NCBI GenBank assembly: GCA_030248195.1
Contig: JASAND010016413.1
Location: 1 to 64,000, forward strand
Origin: Trissonchulus latispiculum
Taxonomy: Eukaryota; Nematoda; Enoplea; Enoplida; Ironidae
Direction of reading: 5' to 3'
Length of the DNA: 64,000 nt
The notes beneath the pieces are model-generated. The model was not told where the DNA came from. It did not search any database and was given only the letters and a program-made list of their open reading frames with translations. The translations under genes were made by a program, and so were the position numbers. Shown one piece after another: positions 44,486 through 54,427 of this stretch. The stretch's first letter is position 1. Each line of letters opens with the position of its first letter.

Positions 44486-47362
44486 ATGTGGTCCCAAGTA
44501 TTTTGCTTGCTTGCATCTTTCATTTTTCCTGACTTTCCATTAATTAGCTTATATATCGTCCGCTGTTTAAAACGCTGTGCAAAAACCTTTCTTCTCACTG
44601 GTACTGGTGGTGACTGTGTTAGTATAGTGTCGTCTACAAACTCTGAGAATGCCGTGAGCGTTGCAGTTCAGACTGATAGCGATAGTGATAGTGGGTTTGA
44701 TTCAGAGAGCAACGCTTCATTAGACGTGAGCGATATTTTTTATGACGCCCAGGAATCGATTCAGGATATTTGTCCGCAGGACGGGGAATCCACATTTGTT
44801 CCCGTTGAGGCAGAACCCTCATTAGATAGAGGTAATCATAGTCTAAGTCTCGATAGGTTTCCTGAGCCTGTGTTTTCATCTGTGATCCGGACGCCTACAC
44901 CTACTGTGATTGGCGATTTAGGGTGCATGGGAAGTGACTATCCCGACAGTGCGCCCTTTTCCAGTTCTGCCTGCAGTTTTCCAGGGATTAAAGTTGATGA
45001 CGAATTCTTCGCTCAACTTGTATTTCCTTCCGTGCCCAATACACCTACGCCTTCTATCAGCGGAGATATAGGATGTGAAGAAACTGACTTTCCAGGCACT
45101 GTTCCACTTTCCAGGCCTGCCATCTCTTTTACAGAGACTCCTGGTAAACAAAAGTTTAGTGGTGGTGCTTTAGTTTCTGCAGGGCATAATGATAAGAAAA
45201 CAGGGCACACTAGAGTTGCTCTGACTTCTTCTGGACAGCAGGTAGTGGTCACTGAGGAAAAGACGAAGTCTAGGAAGCCCAGGGAATCTAAGACAGAGCA
45301 GCTTCGCAGGGAGCTGGATGCCTTGTTTGATGATTCCGCAGAGCATACCAATGTTAAAGATACCGGGCGCACTAACATTGCTCTCGTTTCTTCTGGGGAC
45401 CAGGTAGAGGTCGCTGAGGAAAAAACAAAGTCTAGGGAGCTCAAAGAATCCAAGACAGACCAACTTCGCAGGGAGCTAGATGCCTTCTTTGATGAAGTGC
45501 GGAGTGGTAATTTTAGAGCAAGCGATGAGCGTATTGATCAGGCAAATCGGATAGATGAAGTTGAAGGCTATCCTAAGGAAGCGAATAGGGAATTGTCTAC
45601 TTGCTCTGATATCACTTCTGGTCTTCAGCCCGCATCACAACCGGTGCCAGAAGAAATGGCTCAAGAGTCCGCGTTTGTGCTAGGACAAGGCGTTGAGGCA
45701 AGGAATAATGAGCAAGGTTTGATCAAGTCTAAGGTTTGTGAGGACGGGCAAAAGGCTTCGGCCAACAGTAAAGCTGTTGCGTCAGCTCAGAGGCAAACGG
45801 TAACACATCCAGTTCAGTCGCAGAAGGTTGTAGGCGGTGTACAAGAACCGGAACCGAAAACTAGTGAGAGATTCCGCACCAAATCGGCCTTGACTAAAAG
45901 GCGTAGAGCAGACACGACCATGACTGAGAGCGAGGCTGCAAACAAAGGGGGTAGAGCTTTTCAGCCAGAACTGACAGAAAGGGATCGTACTAAGTCGATC
46001 GAAACCTCGTTAGTTGAACCAGTAAGCTCCGCTATGGTTGAGAATGTAGCTGCTGCTGTGAGGGCTCATGAAACCATCGGAGAGACGAATTTGCAGCTGC
46101 TTAAGGCACTGGACGTAATGGAAAAAACTTTATCTGAAACTGTGAAGACTCAAGTAGTGACTGCAGCGTTGCAACAATTGAATCAGTTTAGTGATCCTAC
46201 AAAGGAGAACATTTTGGACCATTTGTATCATTTTGAGACTGTTTGCACTGCTCTTCGTTGTACCGAGACGGATAAGATTACTTTGCTGCCGAAGACGTTT
46301 TCTGGCAGAGCAGAGGAAGTTTTTAGGTCACAGGATATTACTGAATGTCACACTTGGCCTGAATTGTCAAAGTTTGTGCAGTCACTTTTCTTGAGTCAGA
46401 AGGATATTATGTCAGCTACTAGACTGTTGAATAGAATTGTGCAGAGTGCCTCCGAATCCGTTCTTGATTACAAACTGAGGTTACTGAGGTATGCGCGTGT
46501 AGCATTTGTGGGACAAGAGGATTCTGATTTTATAGGAAAGCACTTAACTCGACTGTTTATCTTAGGACTTAGACCAGAATTGGCTGCGGCTATTCCAAGT
46601 AGTAATCTTACTTTGGAGGAAGCTTCAAAGTTTGCTAGTGACTTAGAATGTTCGATGAAGTGTAGTGAGGAGACTGCGTCGCGATTTCTTGCAGAGAATC
46701 CACCTCTGGCATTACCTGCAACACCATCGTCCACTTCTCTGAAAATGCCTGTTAGCTCGGAAAAGAGACCGACTCGGGTTCGTTGGTGCCACAACTGTGG
46801 GATTCGAGGACATGTACGGCGTAAGTGCCGCAGGCCCGGAGGTGGAGCCTATAAATGGGTTCAAGCTGGACGTGCAGTGAGACAGGACGGGAGATATGAT
46901 TCGGCTAATGGTAATTACAAAGGGCCGATGCCAACTAAGCAGGGAAATCAAACCACCGAATCCAGACAAAATGATTTGGATTCGGCAGAGCGATCAGTCC
47001 GACACTACACTTCAAACCAGACCACCGACGCGGATGCAGCGGAATCTAGAAAGGGGCAAAAGGACGAGAACGTCATTAACTTAAGACATACCACAGCGGG
47101 CAGGTCGTCAAGGAACTTGTACGGTTCAGATTCTAGACAATGTGAACCTTATTCGACAGAGCAGTCAATTGGACACTACATTCCAAACTGCGTTGACACG
47201 AATGCAGCAGAGTCTAGGAGGTGGAAGGACGACAAGAACGTCATTAACTTAAGACATACCACAGCGGGCAGGTCGTCAAGGAACTTGTACGGTTCAGATT
47301 ATGGTGGGAAATCGGGACCAAGGTATTGTTTTACAGCCGGCGACACTCCCACATATTTTTAA
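44486..47362 (+). CDS. gag: Gag-like polyprotein with CCHC zinc knuckle
   Basis: A 958-residue ORF. Residues about 1-200 are Ser/Asp/Pro-rich after a hydrophobic start. Two tandem copies of a ~54-residue unit (EEKTKSR..ESKT.QLRRELDA) lie at about 240-345. A helical Gag-type region follows at about 555-730, with the typical LDHLYHFE, FSGRAEEVF and LGLRPELAAAI segments. A single CX2CX4HX4C knuckle (C768 onward, CHNCGIRGHVRRKC) comes next. The tail holds another duplication: 65 identical bases, 168 bp apart, at 47068 and 47236. Gag packages element RNA into particles. No protease or RT follows in any frame. The start is the first ATG of the open frame; later ATGs are possible. Length and an intact frame argue for recent or current function. 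Confidence 0.85.
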   Translation: MWSQVFCLLASFIFPDFPLISLYIVRCLKRCAKTFLLTGTGGDCVSIVSSTNSENAVSVAVQTDSDSDSGFDSESNASLDVSDIFYDAQESIQDICPQDGESTFVPVEAEPSLDRGNHSLSLDRFPEPVFSSVIRTPTPTVIGDLGCMGSDYPDSAPFSSSACSFPGIKVDDEFFAQLVFPSVPNTPTPSISGDIGCEETDFPGTVPLSRPAISFTETPGKQKFSGGALVSAGHNDKKTGHTRVALTSSGQQVVVTEEKTKSRKPRESKTEQLRRELDALFDDSAEHTNVKDTGRTNIALVSSGDQVEVAEEKTKSRELKESKTDQLRRELDAFFDEVRSGNFRASDERIDQANRIDEVEGYPKEANRELSTCSDITSGLQPASQPVPEEMAQESAFVLGQGVEARNNEQGLIKSKVCEDGQKASANSKAVASAQRQTVTHPVQSQKVVGGVQEPEPKTSERFRTKSALTKRRRADTTMTESEAANKGGRAFQPELTERDRTKSIETSLVEPVSSAMVENVAAAVRAHETIGETNLQLLKALDVMEKTLSETVKTQVVTAALQQLNQFSDPTKENILDHLYHFETVCTALRCTETDKITLLPKTFSGRAEEVFRSQDITECHTWPELSKFVQSLFLSQKDIMSATRLLNRIVQSASESVLDYKLRLLRYARVAFVGQEDSDFIGKHLTRLFILGLRPELAAAIPSSNLTLEEASKFASDLECSMKCSEETASRFLAENPPLALPATPSSTSLKMPVSSEKRPTRVRWCHNCGIRGHVRRKCRRPGGGAYKWVQAGRAVRQDGRYDSANGNYKGPMPTKQGNQTTESRQNDLDSAERSVRHYTSNQTTDADAAESRKGQKDENVINLRHTTAGRSSRNLYGSDSRQCEPYSTEQSIGHYIPNCVDTNAAESRRWKDDKNVINLRHTTAGRSSRNLYGSDYGGKSGPRYCFTAGDTPTYF

Positions 47363-50300
47363 ATCAAACCTAACTTTGATTGGGAGCTCATGCTCCACGG
47401 GGGCTAATGCCTTCATATGTTATTAGGATAGGTTTGATTTACAATATATTTGGGAGCTCATGTTCCTTTAGATTAACGGAGCTTAATGCGCCAAGGTGAA
47501 ATATATTTGGGAGCTAATGCTCTTTTAAAATTACTGGTAGCTTAAGGCACCAATGTAAACATTAGCTAGGGTTTACACAATTCGTCTTTTTGCTTTAGCT
47601 GTTTAGGATTAATATTCACTACAAAATTCAATTAGTGTATCTAAATGTTAATGTGTTAGGTCTTATGCCATGTATTGCGCTTCTGCCAGCTCTGTTGTGT
47701 GTCTTAGTGAATGTATGTCAGCTTAGCGTTAAGATTTGAACCAGACATTTGGCATCTGCTTGCTTTGCAGCGTACCTTTTATATCGAATGGATGTCGGGG
47801 TAGTGTGGGATGCGAATCAACCATGCAGTCTGCGAGCGTAAAAAGTTGCAGTATCTAACTTGACCTAAACTATTTCACTGTAGTAGATTGTAGATTTGTA
47901 ATAGTTGTGGACCTGTGGGGGAACGACATTGCGACCTTGAAACATTTAGGTTTTACTTGTAGCTTTCATTAGTTTCCTATTTTACTAACTGTAATGAACG
48001 GAATTCATCAGCCTAGTAGGATCAGTGTTGCTTTCTTGGAGCATCAAGTGACAGCTCAACGAATTATTTGTCTAAACTTGAGTGTTTTAAGATAAAATTA
48101 AATCGTGGCGCAGCAATCAAACTTTAACTTCACAAATAGTCCCTAATTGATAAGCAGAACCTAAATGTGTAAATTACAAATTTTCTCATTCTCTAATCAT
48201 GGCAGCACAGTCTCTGTCGGTAGTAATTATTCATTCAGACTAGGTTAAGTATCCTCAAATCTTGATGCAGGTTAAATGTGAAGAGCTATTTCATGATTCA
48301 GAATCAAGGAAAGCTTTTGTTAAGTTTATGAGTAACTGACGTCTCCAACTTTTGTCGAAATTTGCTTTTAAATTCTACAAAATGTTCTTTCGAATCTTGT
48401 AGCTGAAAGTAACTAAATGCATTCTTGTCGGTTTTTGCACATATCCTAGTGTCTGGAGATTTAGGCAACTTTGAAATTGAATCTCGTTTGTAGATTTAAA
48501 AATAATAATAACTGTATGTGAAAAGTTTCTTCATCCGCATAAGCTGAGATACTGTTAAGCCTTAGTGCCCTACGTAACAGAAGTTGCTTTTGCCGGTGTA
48601 TCTTTTAGTTTTAAAGTTCAACTGAAACCATCAGTCGTCGGTTTTCTACAAACCACAGTAGCTTGCCTTTTTGTGGGACGTCATTTAGCTGAAATGAGCG
48701 GAAAATTTCAAAGTTTATTTATCAGTTAGACAGTCTTTTGCTTAGAGTTATAATATTAAATTTCCATCTTGAAATGAACTTTACCATCCAAATGAAATTT
48801 TACCTTTGATCTTGTTATTAATTTTGCTTCCCAATTTGTTTGGTTATTTATTTTATCAAGGGCTGCATTTAGTGATTGCTGGCAGCAAAAGCAGTACTAA
48901 ATGTCAACAAACAGAATGGCAATTGATGATTTTTTCCTAAATATTAGGAAAAGTGAAACCCAAAACAATATAGCTTCTATGCTATGATTTTCAATTTTCT
49001 AATCTTATTGAAACACCATCAAAAAGCTTTGCTTGAGCTAGTTTGATTTTACTTCTGAAATTATCAGTTTTGCTCTGTTATTTATTTCGAAATATTTCAG
49101 TTTCCCTGCTCATTGGCGAAAAATTTTACGATTCTGATTAATCAATTTTGAAACTTGTCTCAAACAGGAACACTATCATTTTCTAACGTTGCCTGTATTG
49201 CTTCTCTCGTTTGACGGAATTAACCTATAACCATTCACGAACCAAAATGCAATCGGGTTTTAGTCTCTAGAATTCGGGTTATGCACTGTAAATCAGTCTG
49301 TGTGCATTAAACGTAATTTAGTTTGAAGCTCAAAAATTCGTATCGATCATTATGTATCCCTTTTGACGATGTGATGTGGGCGTTATTAATTAATGGTCGA
49401 ATTGAGAAGCAGCCACTATTTACTTTTGCAACTTTTCTGATAATTTAGGTGGTAAAAAGCAAATCATTCTATGCAAGAAACGGGTTGATTACTTCGGTTG
49501 CGAATATCAGCTTTTGCATAAAGCATGTATTCTTAGCTTGACTTTTCTAGTAGCTTGTACCTTCAGCTTCAGTTCTTCGCTTTAGCTGCTGTCTGTTTCT
49601 TCAGAACCGCACATTTTAAAACCAGCTTAGTTGAAAATCGGCTATAATTTTTAATTTCTTAAGTTTTTGTTTTAAAAGATTCTTTTCCAATCTTTAAAGT
49701 AGAAATGAAACTTTATTTCTGAATTGATCAGGTCTACTACATGCTTACACTACAATTTTTACGGATTGGCTTGTTAGCGGTTACAATTGAACTTACATTA
49801 GTCAATTCGACTTTTAATTAGTATTAGCTAATTACACTTATTCCGAAATTATATGAATTTAGTTTCGGCCCCTATGTTTGGCATGAGCTTGACTGCACCA
49901 TTGTGTTTTTCCATCTCTGGCGAGGTTTACAATACGAAAGCATTTTTTGAAAATTTTTACGGATTACGCTTTAACAAGTTTTAATCGTATTCAGTATGAC
50001 CTGGGTGTACACACTGTTTGCGCAATTAAATTGCTGTCTAAGCTTTGTCGTTCACACTCAAAGTTTAGTTTTCCATCTCAGAAATGACTTTAACTGAAAT
50101 AACCGATTTGTTGCAAATCGGTTATAATCAAATAATTCAAATTAGGTAGTGCTTACATACCTTTTTCCTAAAAGTAAGCTCCGCTTATGTTGGTTCTTTA
50201 AATGAAAGTTGCTGTTTCCGCCATCGTCTAGTAGTGAATTGGATTTAACGTTTGCAGCTAAACTTGGAATTGCAAGTAATTCTTATTAACAGCCCCTAAC

Positions 50301-51463
50301 AGTTTACAATTCTAATTGTTGCGGTTGCTGGCTGGTGCTGGTGGAACCTAAGCGTTAATCGGAGGCATGCACCGGTTAACGTTGGGTAGCGCTATGCCGG
50401 TGGCTGCAACAAGGAAGAATTTGTCGCCCTGCAGATGGCACTGTGGGTCTACTAATTTGTAGCGTGTCTCTCTGCAGACCCATAAAACAAAGCAATTCCA
50501 AGTTAAGCTGTGTTTTATAAAATTTTACTTATTTAGCCACTGAATATGCTTGTGCACTTAAGGCAAGTTACTTTTTATCAATTTGCTTCTCTTAATATTG
50601 AAGTTATACTTCCCATTTACAAACACTGTCGTTCCCCCAGGCAGTCCCACGTAGGGAAAGGGTCGTTGCCGGATATGAACTTACAATGCAAAATTTTAGT
50701 AAGCTTAGGAAATTCGGATCTGCACGTCAACAATCTCACTGTTTCTGTTGCGAATCAGCATTTGGCCTAACTCTAGAAGGCTACTATTAAGCTACTTCCA
50801 ACTTTTGCGTAAAAGTATTTCAATAAATTATCCTGTTACCTAAGTGATATTTGTCTGAGATTTTAGAGTAGTTAGTTTAAAATTTTGCTATTTCTAAGTA
50901 CGGTCCACAGTTTGCGATCCACCATGAGTTTTGGTGTGTTAAGTACTCTACTAAGACGGCTGACTGCAGCAGCCTAGTCTCTGCTAGCTAGATTACTTCA
51001 CATGCGAAGATATAAATTAAAGAACAAATTGGGAACTGTAATATGCTAGAATGAACGAAATACAATGAAGCTAGATCACTCACTAAATATTAGTAACTTA
51101 GATCCTTATACGGTTTAAGAAATGTGTTTCTCCTTCGAAATACATTTGGTTTAGGTCATATAAATCTAGGTTACAGGCTTTAACTAATAATATTATGACC
51201 CGGCCAAAGGTTAAGTTGCCGTAACTTTGTAGTCGTTTTAATTAGTAGTTTTAATTTTAATATGTTTATGGCTTGAAGCGTTAAACTTGCAGCACTGCTG
51301 ATCAGCTTGCACCTAACTTGTTAGTCTCATTCTGCCGGATATGCGAATGACAAATGAACAATTTCGCAATTGGTTTCTATACCTTTCGGGATTGGTTAAA
51401 AGGAAACAGGCAAAAATTAGTTGTCAATGGCCTTCTGGTGACTTGATGCTAGCATGTCTAAGG
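47363..51463. other. 4.1 kb internal region without a long ORF
   Basis: Where a pol gene would be expected, no frame above about 75 codons exists on either strand. The first 200 bp hold three copies of a GGGAGCTCATGCTC-like word (47379, 47451, 47508), able to form GGAG/CTCC hairpins, each followed by an AGCTTAATGC-like word. The rest is uniform AT-rich sequence with no domain remnants that I recognise, so it may be structural RNA, spacer or heavily decayed sequence. Confidence 0.6.
47379..47545 (+). repeat. Triplicated GGGAGCTCATGCTC motif after gag
   Basis: Three imperfect repeats about 60-70 bp apart pair a GGGAGCT(C/A)ATG(C/T)TC word with an (A/G)GCTTAA(T/G)GC-like word. They lie directly after the gag stop codon. 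Confidence 0.65.
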
Positions 51464-51473
51464 CAGAGGCACC

Positions 51474-51509
51474 ATGGTCTCAGCAGCCTCTAGTTCATGC
51501 CTTGTCTGA
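51474..51509 (+). CDS. Small upstream ORF starting in the GAGGCACCATGGTCTCA motif
   Basis: A 12-codon frame (MVSAASSSCLV and a stop) begins at the ATG of the first motif copy, 15 nt before the NADAR ORF's ATG. It could lower translation of the ORF, but it may be only a consequence of the repeated motif. Confidence 0.3.
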   Translation: MVSAASSSCLV

Positions 51510-51524
51510 CTTTGTAGAGGCACA

Positions 51525-52661
51525 ATGGTCTCATTTCAAAGCAGTCATTTTATTTTAGGCATCTGGATTGCCATGGCATCGATTGTTCCTTTCCAAGGTC
51601 AAAAGGATTTCCTTTCCAATATGTTTCCATGCAAGATTGATAAAGCTGGAAGTTGTTTCTCTTCATGCGAAGCAATATATCAATCTTCGAAAGCATGGAT
51701 CTCGGAGAACGATGAAACTGCACAGGACATTTGTCATTCGCAATCCGGTTTTGAGGCTAAAAGGCTGTCAAAGAATGTGCAAGTTGATCATCGATTGTGG
51801 GAACAGTGCAAGTTAGCCGTCCTAGAAGGTGCTGTTTACTCAAAGTTCTGGCAGAATCCAGATTTGTTGCAATCGCTGCTTGAAACGGGCAACTCAGTCT
51901 TAGTTGAAGCGAGTCCAGATCATATCCCCCATTGTCGCCGGGACTTATTTTATGGGTCTGGTTTATCTAAGAGGGAATTGCAACGAACAGACGTTTATAA
52001 TTGGCCAGGGTTGAATACTATGGGTAAACTACTTATGGACATTAGAAGTAGTTTCGGGGAAAAGGATTTCCCAAAACTGTTGGTTATTACAGACTCGCAG
52101 GGTTGTCGCATACCGACCCACAGTAGTAAGGCAATTAAAATTATTTCGATTCGCGGTGGGAGAATCCAAGATTTGATTAAGATAGCTTGTGTTTCTGCTC
52201 ATAAGGGATATCAGGGATGCGTAATTTTTGGCGGAACCAATAATCTTGCCTTGGACCACCGGAAGCCAGCGATCGCTCGAGATGGTGCACTGCAGCCCCG
52301 ACTTCCGAAATCGATTCTTAGGCAGTATCGTGGATTAAAACATTTCTGTAACCAGTTTCCAATGATTAAGCTGTGGATTAGTGAGATTCCTCCTCGGTTT
52401 GATCAGCCTCACGATCGTCCAGGACAGCAAAGTAGTTTCCAGCTCACTGTTGGGAGAGTAAATAAGCAACTGAACCTTGTAGTTTCTTCGTTTCGTGAAT
52501 TCGGATTGAACGTGAATATTCTTCCAGTGTATAAAGACTTCAATGATCCAAAATATTTTGCTAACTGTCAGTCTGGTCGTAGTTCAGTAGATTTGCACTT
52601 TAATGCTGTGGGTGGAAAGATTCTCTTGGATAAACTAGAGTCTATAGCTTCGGAGTTGTAA
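51525..52661 (+). CDS. NADAR domain - SGNH hydrolase fusion protein
   Basis: A 378-residue ORF. Residues ~20-175 match NADAR (YbiA/DUF1768): a DFLSNMFPCKI segment (like FSNFYP), then CEAIYQSSKA with the conserved Glu (E49), KFWQNPDLLQSLLETGNSVLVEAS, and the closing GLNTMGKLLMDIR. NADAR enzymes are N-glycosidases acting on ADP-ribose-linked or riboflavin-precursor substrates. Residues ~183-378 look like an SGNH/GDSL hydrolase: ITDSQ with S191 as likely nucleophile, a glycine pair at 211-212, GGTNN at 236-240, and VDLHFN with D356 and H358. The spacing D-X-H instead of D-X-X-H is unusual. The first ATG lies in a repeated motif; M17 (51573) is an alternative start that removes a short hydrophobic leader. 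The frame is intact inside a retroelement without pol. Role unknown; ADP-ribose-based defence evasion or RNA-end processing are guesses. Confidence 0.85.
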   Translation: MVSFQSSHFILGIWIAMASIVPFQGQKDFLSNMFPCKIDKAGSCFSSCEAIYQSSKAWISENDETAQDICHSQSGFEAKRLSKNVQVDHRLWEQCKLAVLEGAVYSKFWQNPDLLQSLLETGNSVLVEASPDHIPHCRRDLFYGSGLSKRELQRTDVYNWPGLNTMGKLLMDIRSSFGEKDFPKLLVITDSQGCRIPTHSSKAIKIISIRGGRIQDLIKIACVSAHKGYQGCVIFGGTNNLALDHRKPAIARDGALQPRLPKSILRQYRGLKHFCNQFPMIKLWISEIPPRFDQPHDRPGQQSSFQLTVGRVNKQLNLVVSSFREFGLNVNILPVYKDFNDPKYFANCQSGRSSVDLHFNAVGGKILLDKLESIASEL

Positions 52662-54427
52662 ATTCGTCTACTGAGGCACCATGGTCTCAAACGGTAGACA
52701 CTTTACGACTGATCTTTTCTATCCATCATTGTATCTGTCTATCCCTAGTATAATCTTCGGTAGGTCATTAGCTTTTTCTTTTAAGCTGTAGTGTAGTTTT
52801 ATGTACGGACCATAGTTGATAGACAATCTGAATAGTTCTTTCTCATTCGAATGTACAATCTATATTTCTTTGTAACATAGCTCTTAGTCGTGTATAGTAT
52901 ATCTTGTTTTTACCTTACTTCTGACATTTACTCTTGTATTAGAGGCTGACATATACTGGCAATCCAACAGTTTGGCGTCTGTTGAGGCACCATGGTCTCA
53001 CATAACAGGCATCAATCAGTTGGCTTTTGCCATAATCTTAACTATTGTGCAGTCATTTTTTATCTATGTTTTCATTCAGTTTTCGTTCACTTTAGTTAAT
53101 CAGCTGTTAAAAGGAGGGCTGAAAATTTTTATCCTTTGAATTTTTAAATTTTGTTTTAGTAGTGTAGTCTTCTTTGGTAGTTTATGCTGTATCATCAAGT
53201 TGTCTACTCATGCGCTTTCTTACATTTTACTTTGGCGTCTCTAATCAAAGTACCAACAAATATAAGCTCTTGGTTATAGTTTTTACAGCGAATATAAGTT
53301 TTAGGTCTAAATAATCATGTAATCATAGATAGCACGATTCGCTATAGGTATGGCTGTTTTTCCTTCTCACTAGTGTTTTTAGTTATTATGATTCCTATTC
53401 AGATTTTAATCATTCAGTTCTTCCTGAAGTTGGACTAAGTCTACCCTAGTAAGCTTCTCAACCTAGTTTCAAAATAACAAGGGCAAGGCAGCATAGTAGC
53501 CCCCGCAATATCAAATTCTAAGCCATGATTGGGAAAAGTCTATTATGCAGTTTTTTAAATTCAAAGTGACCGATGAACTTAGTTCAATACATCTTTGTTC
53601 GCGTCTCGTAAAGCATCGTATGCGTTAAAGCATCTTACCTTTCATTTCTTTTAGTGCCAGTCAGAGCTAGAAGCGGGTCGCAAAATGTGACCCGCGATTA
53701 GCCGCTTCAAGCTTCGATCCCAACCGTCCGGCCATCGATACTTATGTAGTACTTAAAATTTAACGAACATATCTTTACACTTTTTCGCAGAAGAACTAAG
53801 TCTTGTTTACAAATTTACAACAAAATGTTCATTTTACAGTTTCCCCCTTAGCAGTCAACCTAGCCATTTTTAGCGGGTGAGGATCCTAGAGGTTGACGAA
53901 TTTGAGACAGCTTGCTATAGAAGGATTATTTTACAGCTTGCTATAGAAGGATTATTTTGAGACAGCTTAGAAACAGTTACAGAATAAGATTATGTACTGC
54001 TCCTACTTAAGTACACGCATGACGCACGCCAAATTTTGGAAATGGATGCAGTTGCCATCGTACAGTTTTCACTACATTCGCATTTTGCTTGTTTAACTTC
54101 GTATTCGCATTTTGCTTGTTTAACTTCGTATTCGCATTTTGCTTGTTTAACTTCGTAGATTTCCCTGAAGATGTATTTGAACTGTCTTTGTCTTTATTGG
54201 TCTTGTATTGTATAGAATTTTGCATGGTATAAAATTTTGTTTGTGTGTACAGAATAATTCCAGTACGTTGTATAGAATGAATGTTTGAAAGACTGGCAGT
54301 AAGTCTGTAATATGTCGTTAGTAATATGTCATTTTCAAAATTTCAAGTTTTATGCAGTTTTAAGTTTTTTGGGGTTATGCATTCCATCCTCCAAGTAGAA
54401 AACCAACCGCTTTAATCTCGGGTAGGC
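52662..54427. other. 3' internal non-coding region of the retroelement
   Basis: No long ORF. Contains a GCGGGTCGCAAAATGTGACCCGC hairpin near 53672 (arms GCGGGTC/GACCCGC), a short duplication near 53930-53960, and three tandem 27-bp units with TTCGCATTTTGCTTG at 54077-54157. No convincing polypurine tract was found before the 3' LTR. Confidence 0.55.

Larger units (their letters stand above)
51466..53000 (+). repeat. Four copies of GAGGCACCATGGTCTCA around the NADAR-SGNH ORF
   Basis: Copies begin near 51466, 51517, 52673 and 52984; the second has A for C before the ATG. Each contains ATGGTCTCA (Met-Val-Ser), and the long ORF starts in the second copy. The core ACCATGGT is palindromic and is flanked by GAG and CTC. 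The third and fourth copies open frames of 36 and 35 residues (52681-52791 and 52992-53099) with no recognisable domain. Confidence 0.8.

Noticed and set aside
45013..45463. Minus-strand frames of 146 and 97 residues under gag
   Set aside because: Shadows of the gag ORF's internal duplication.
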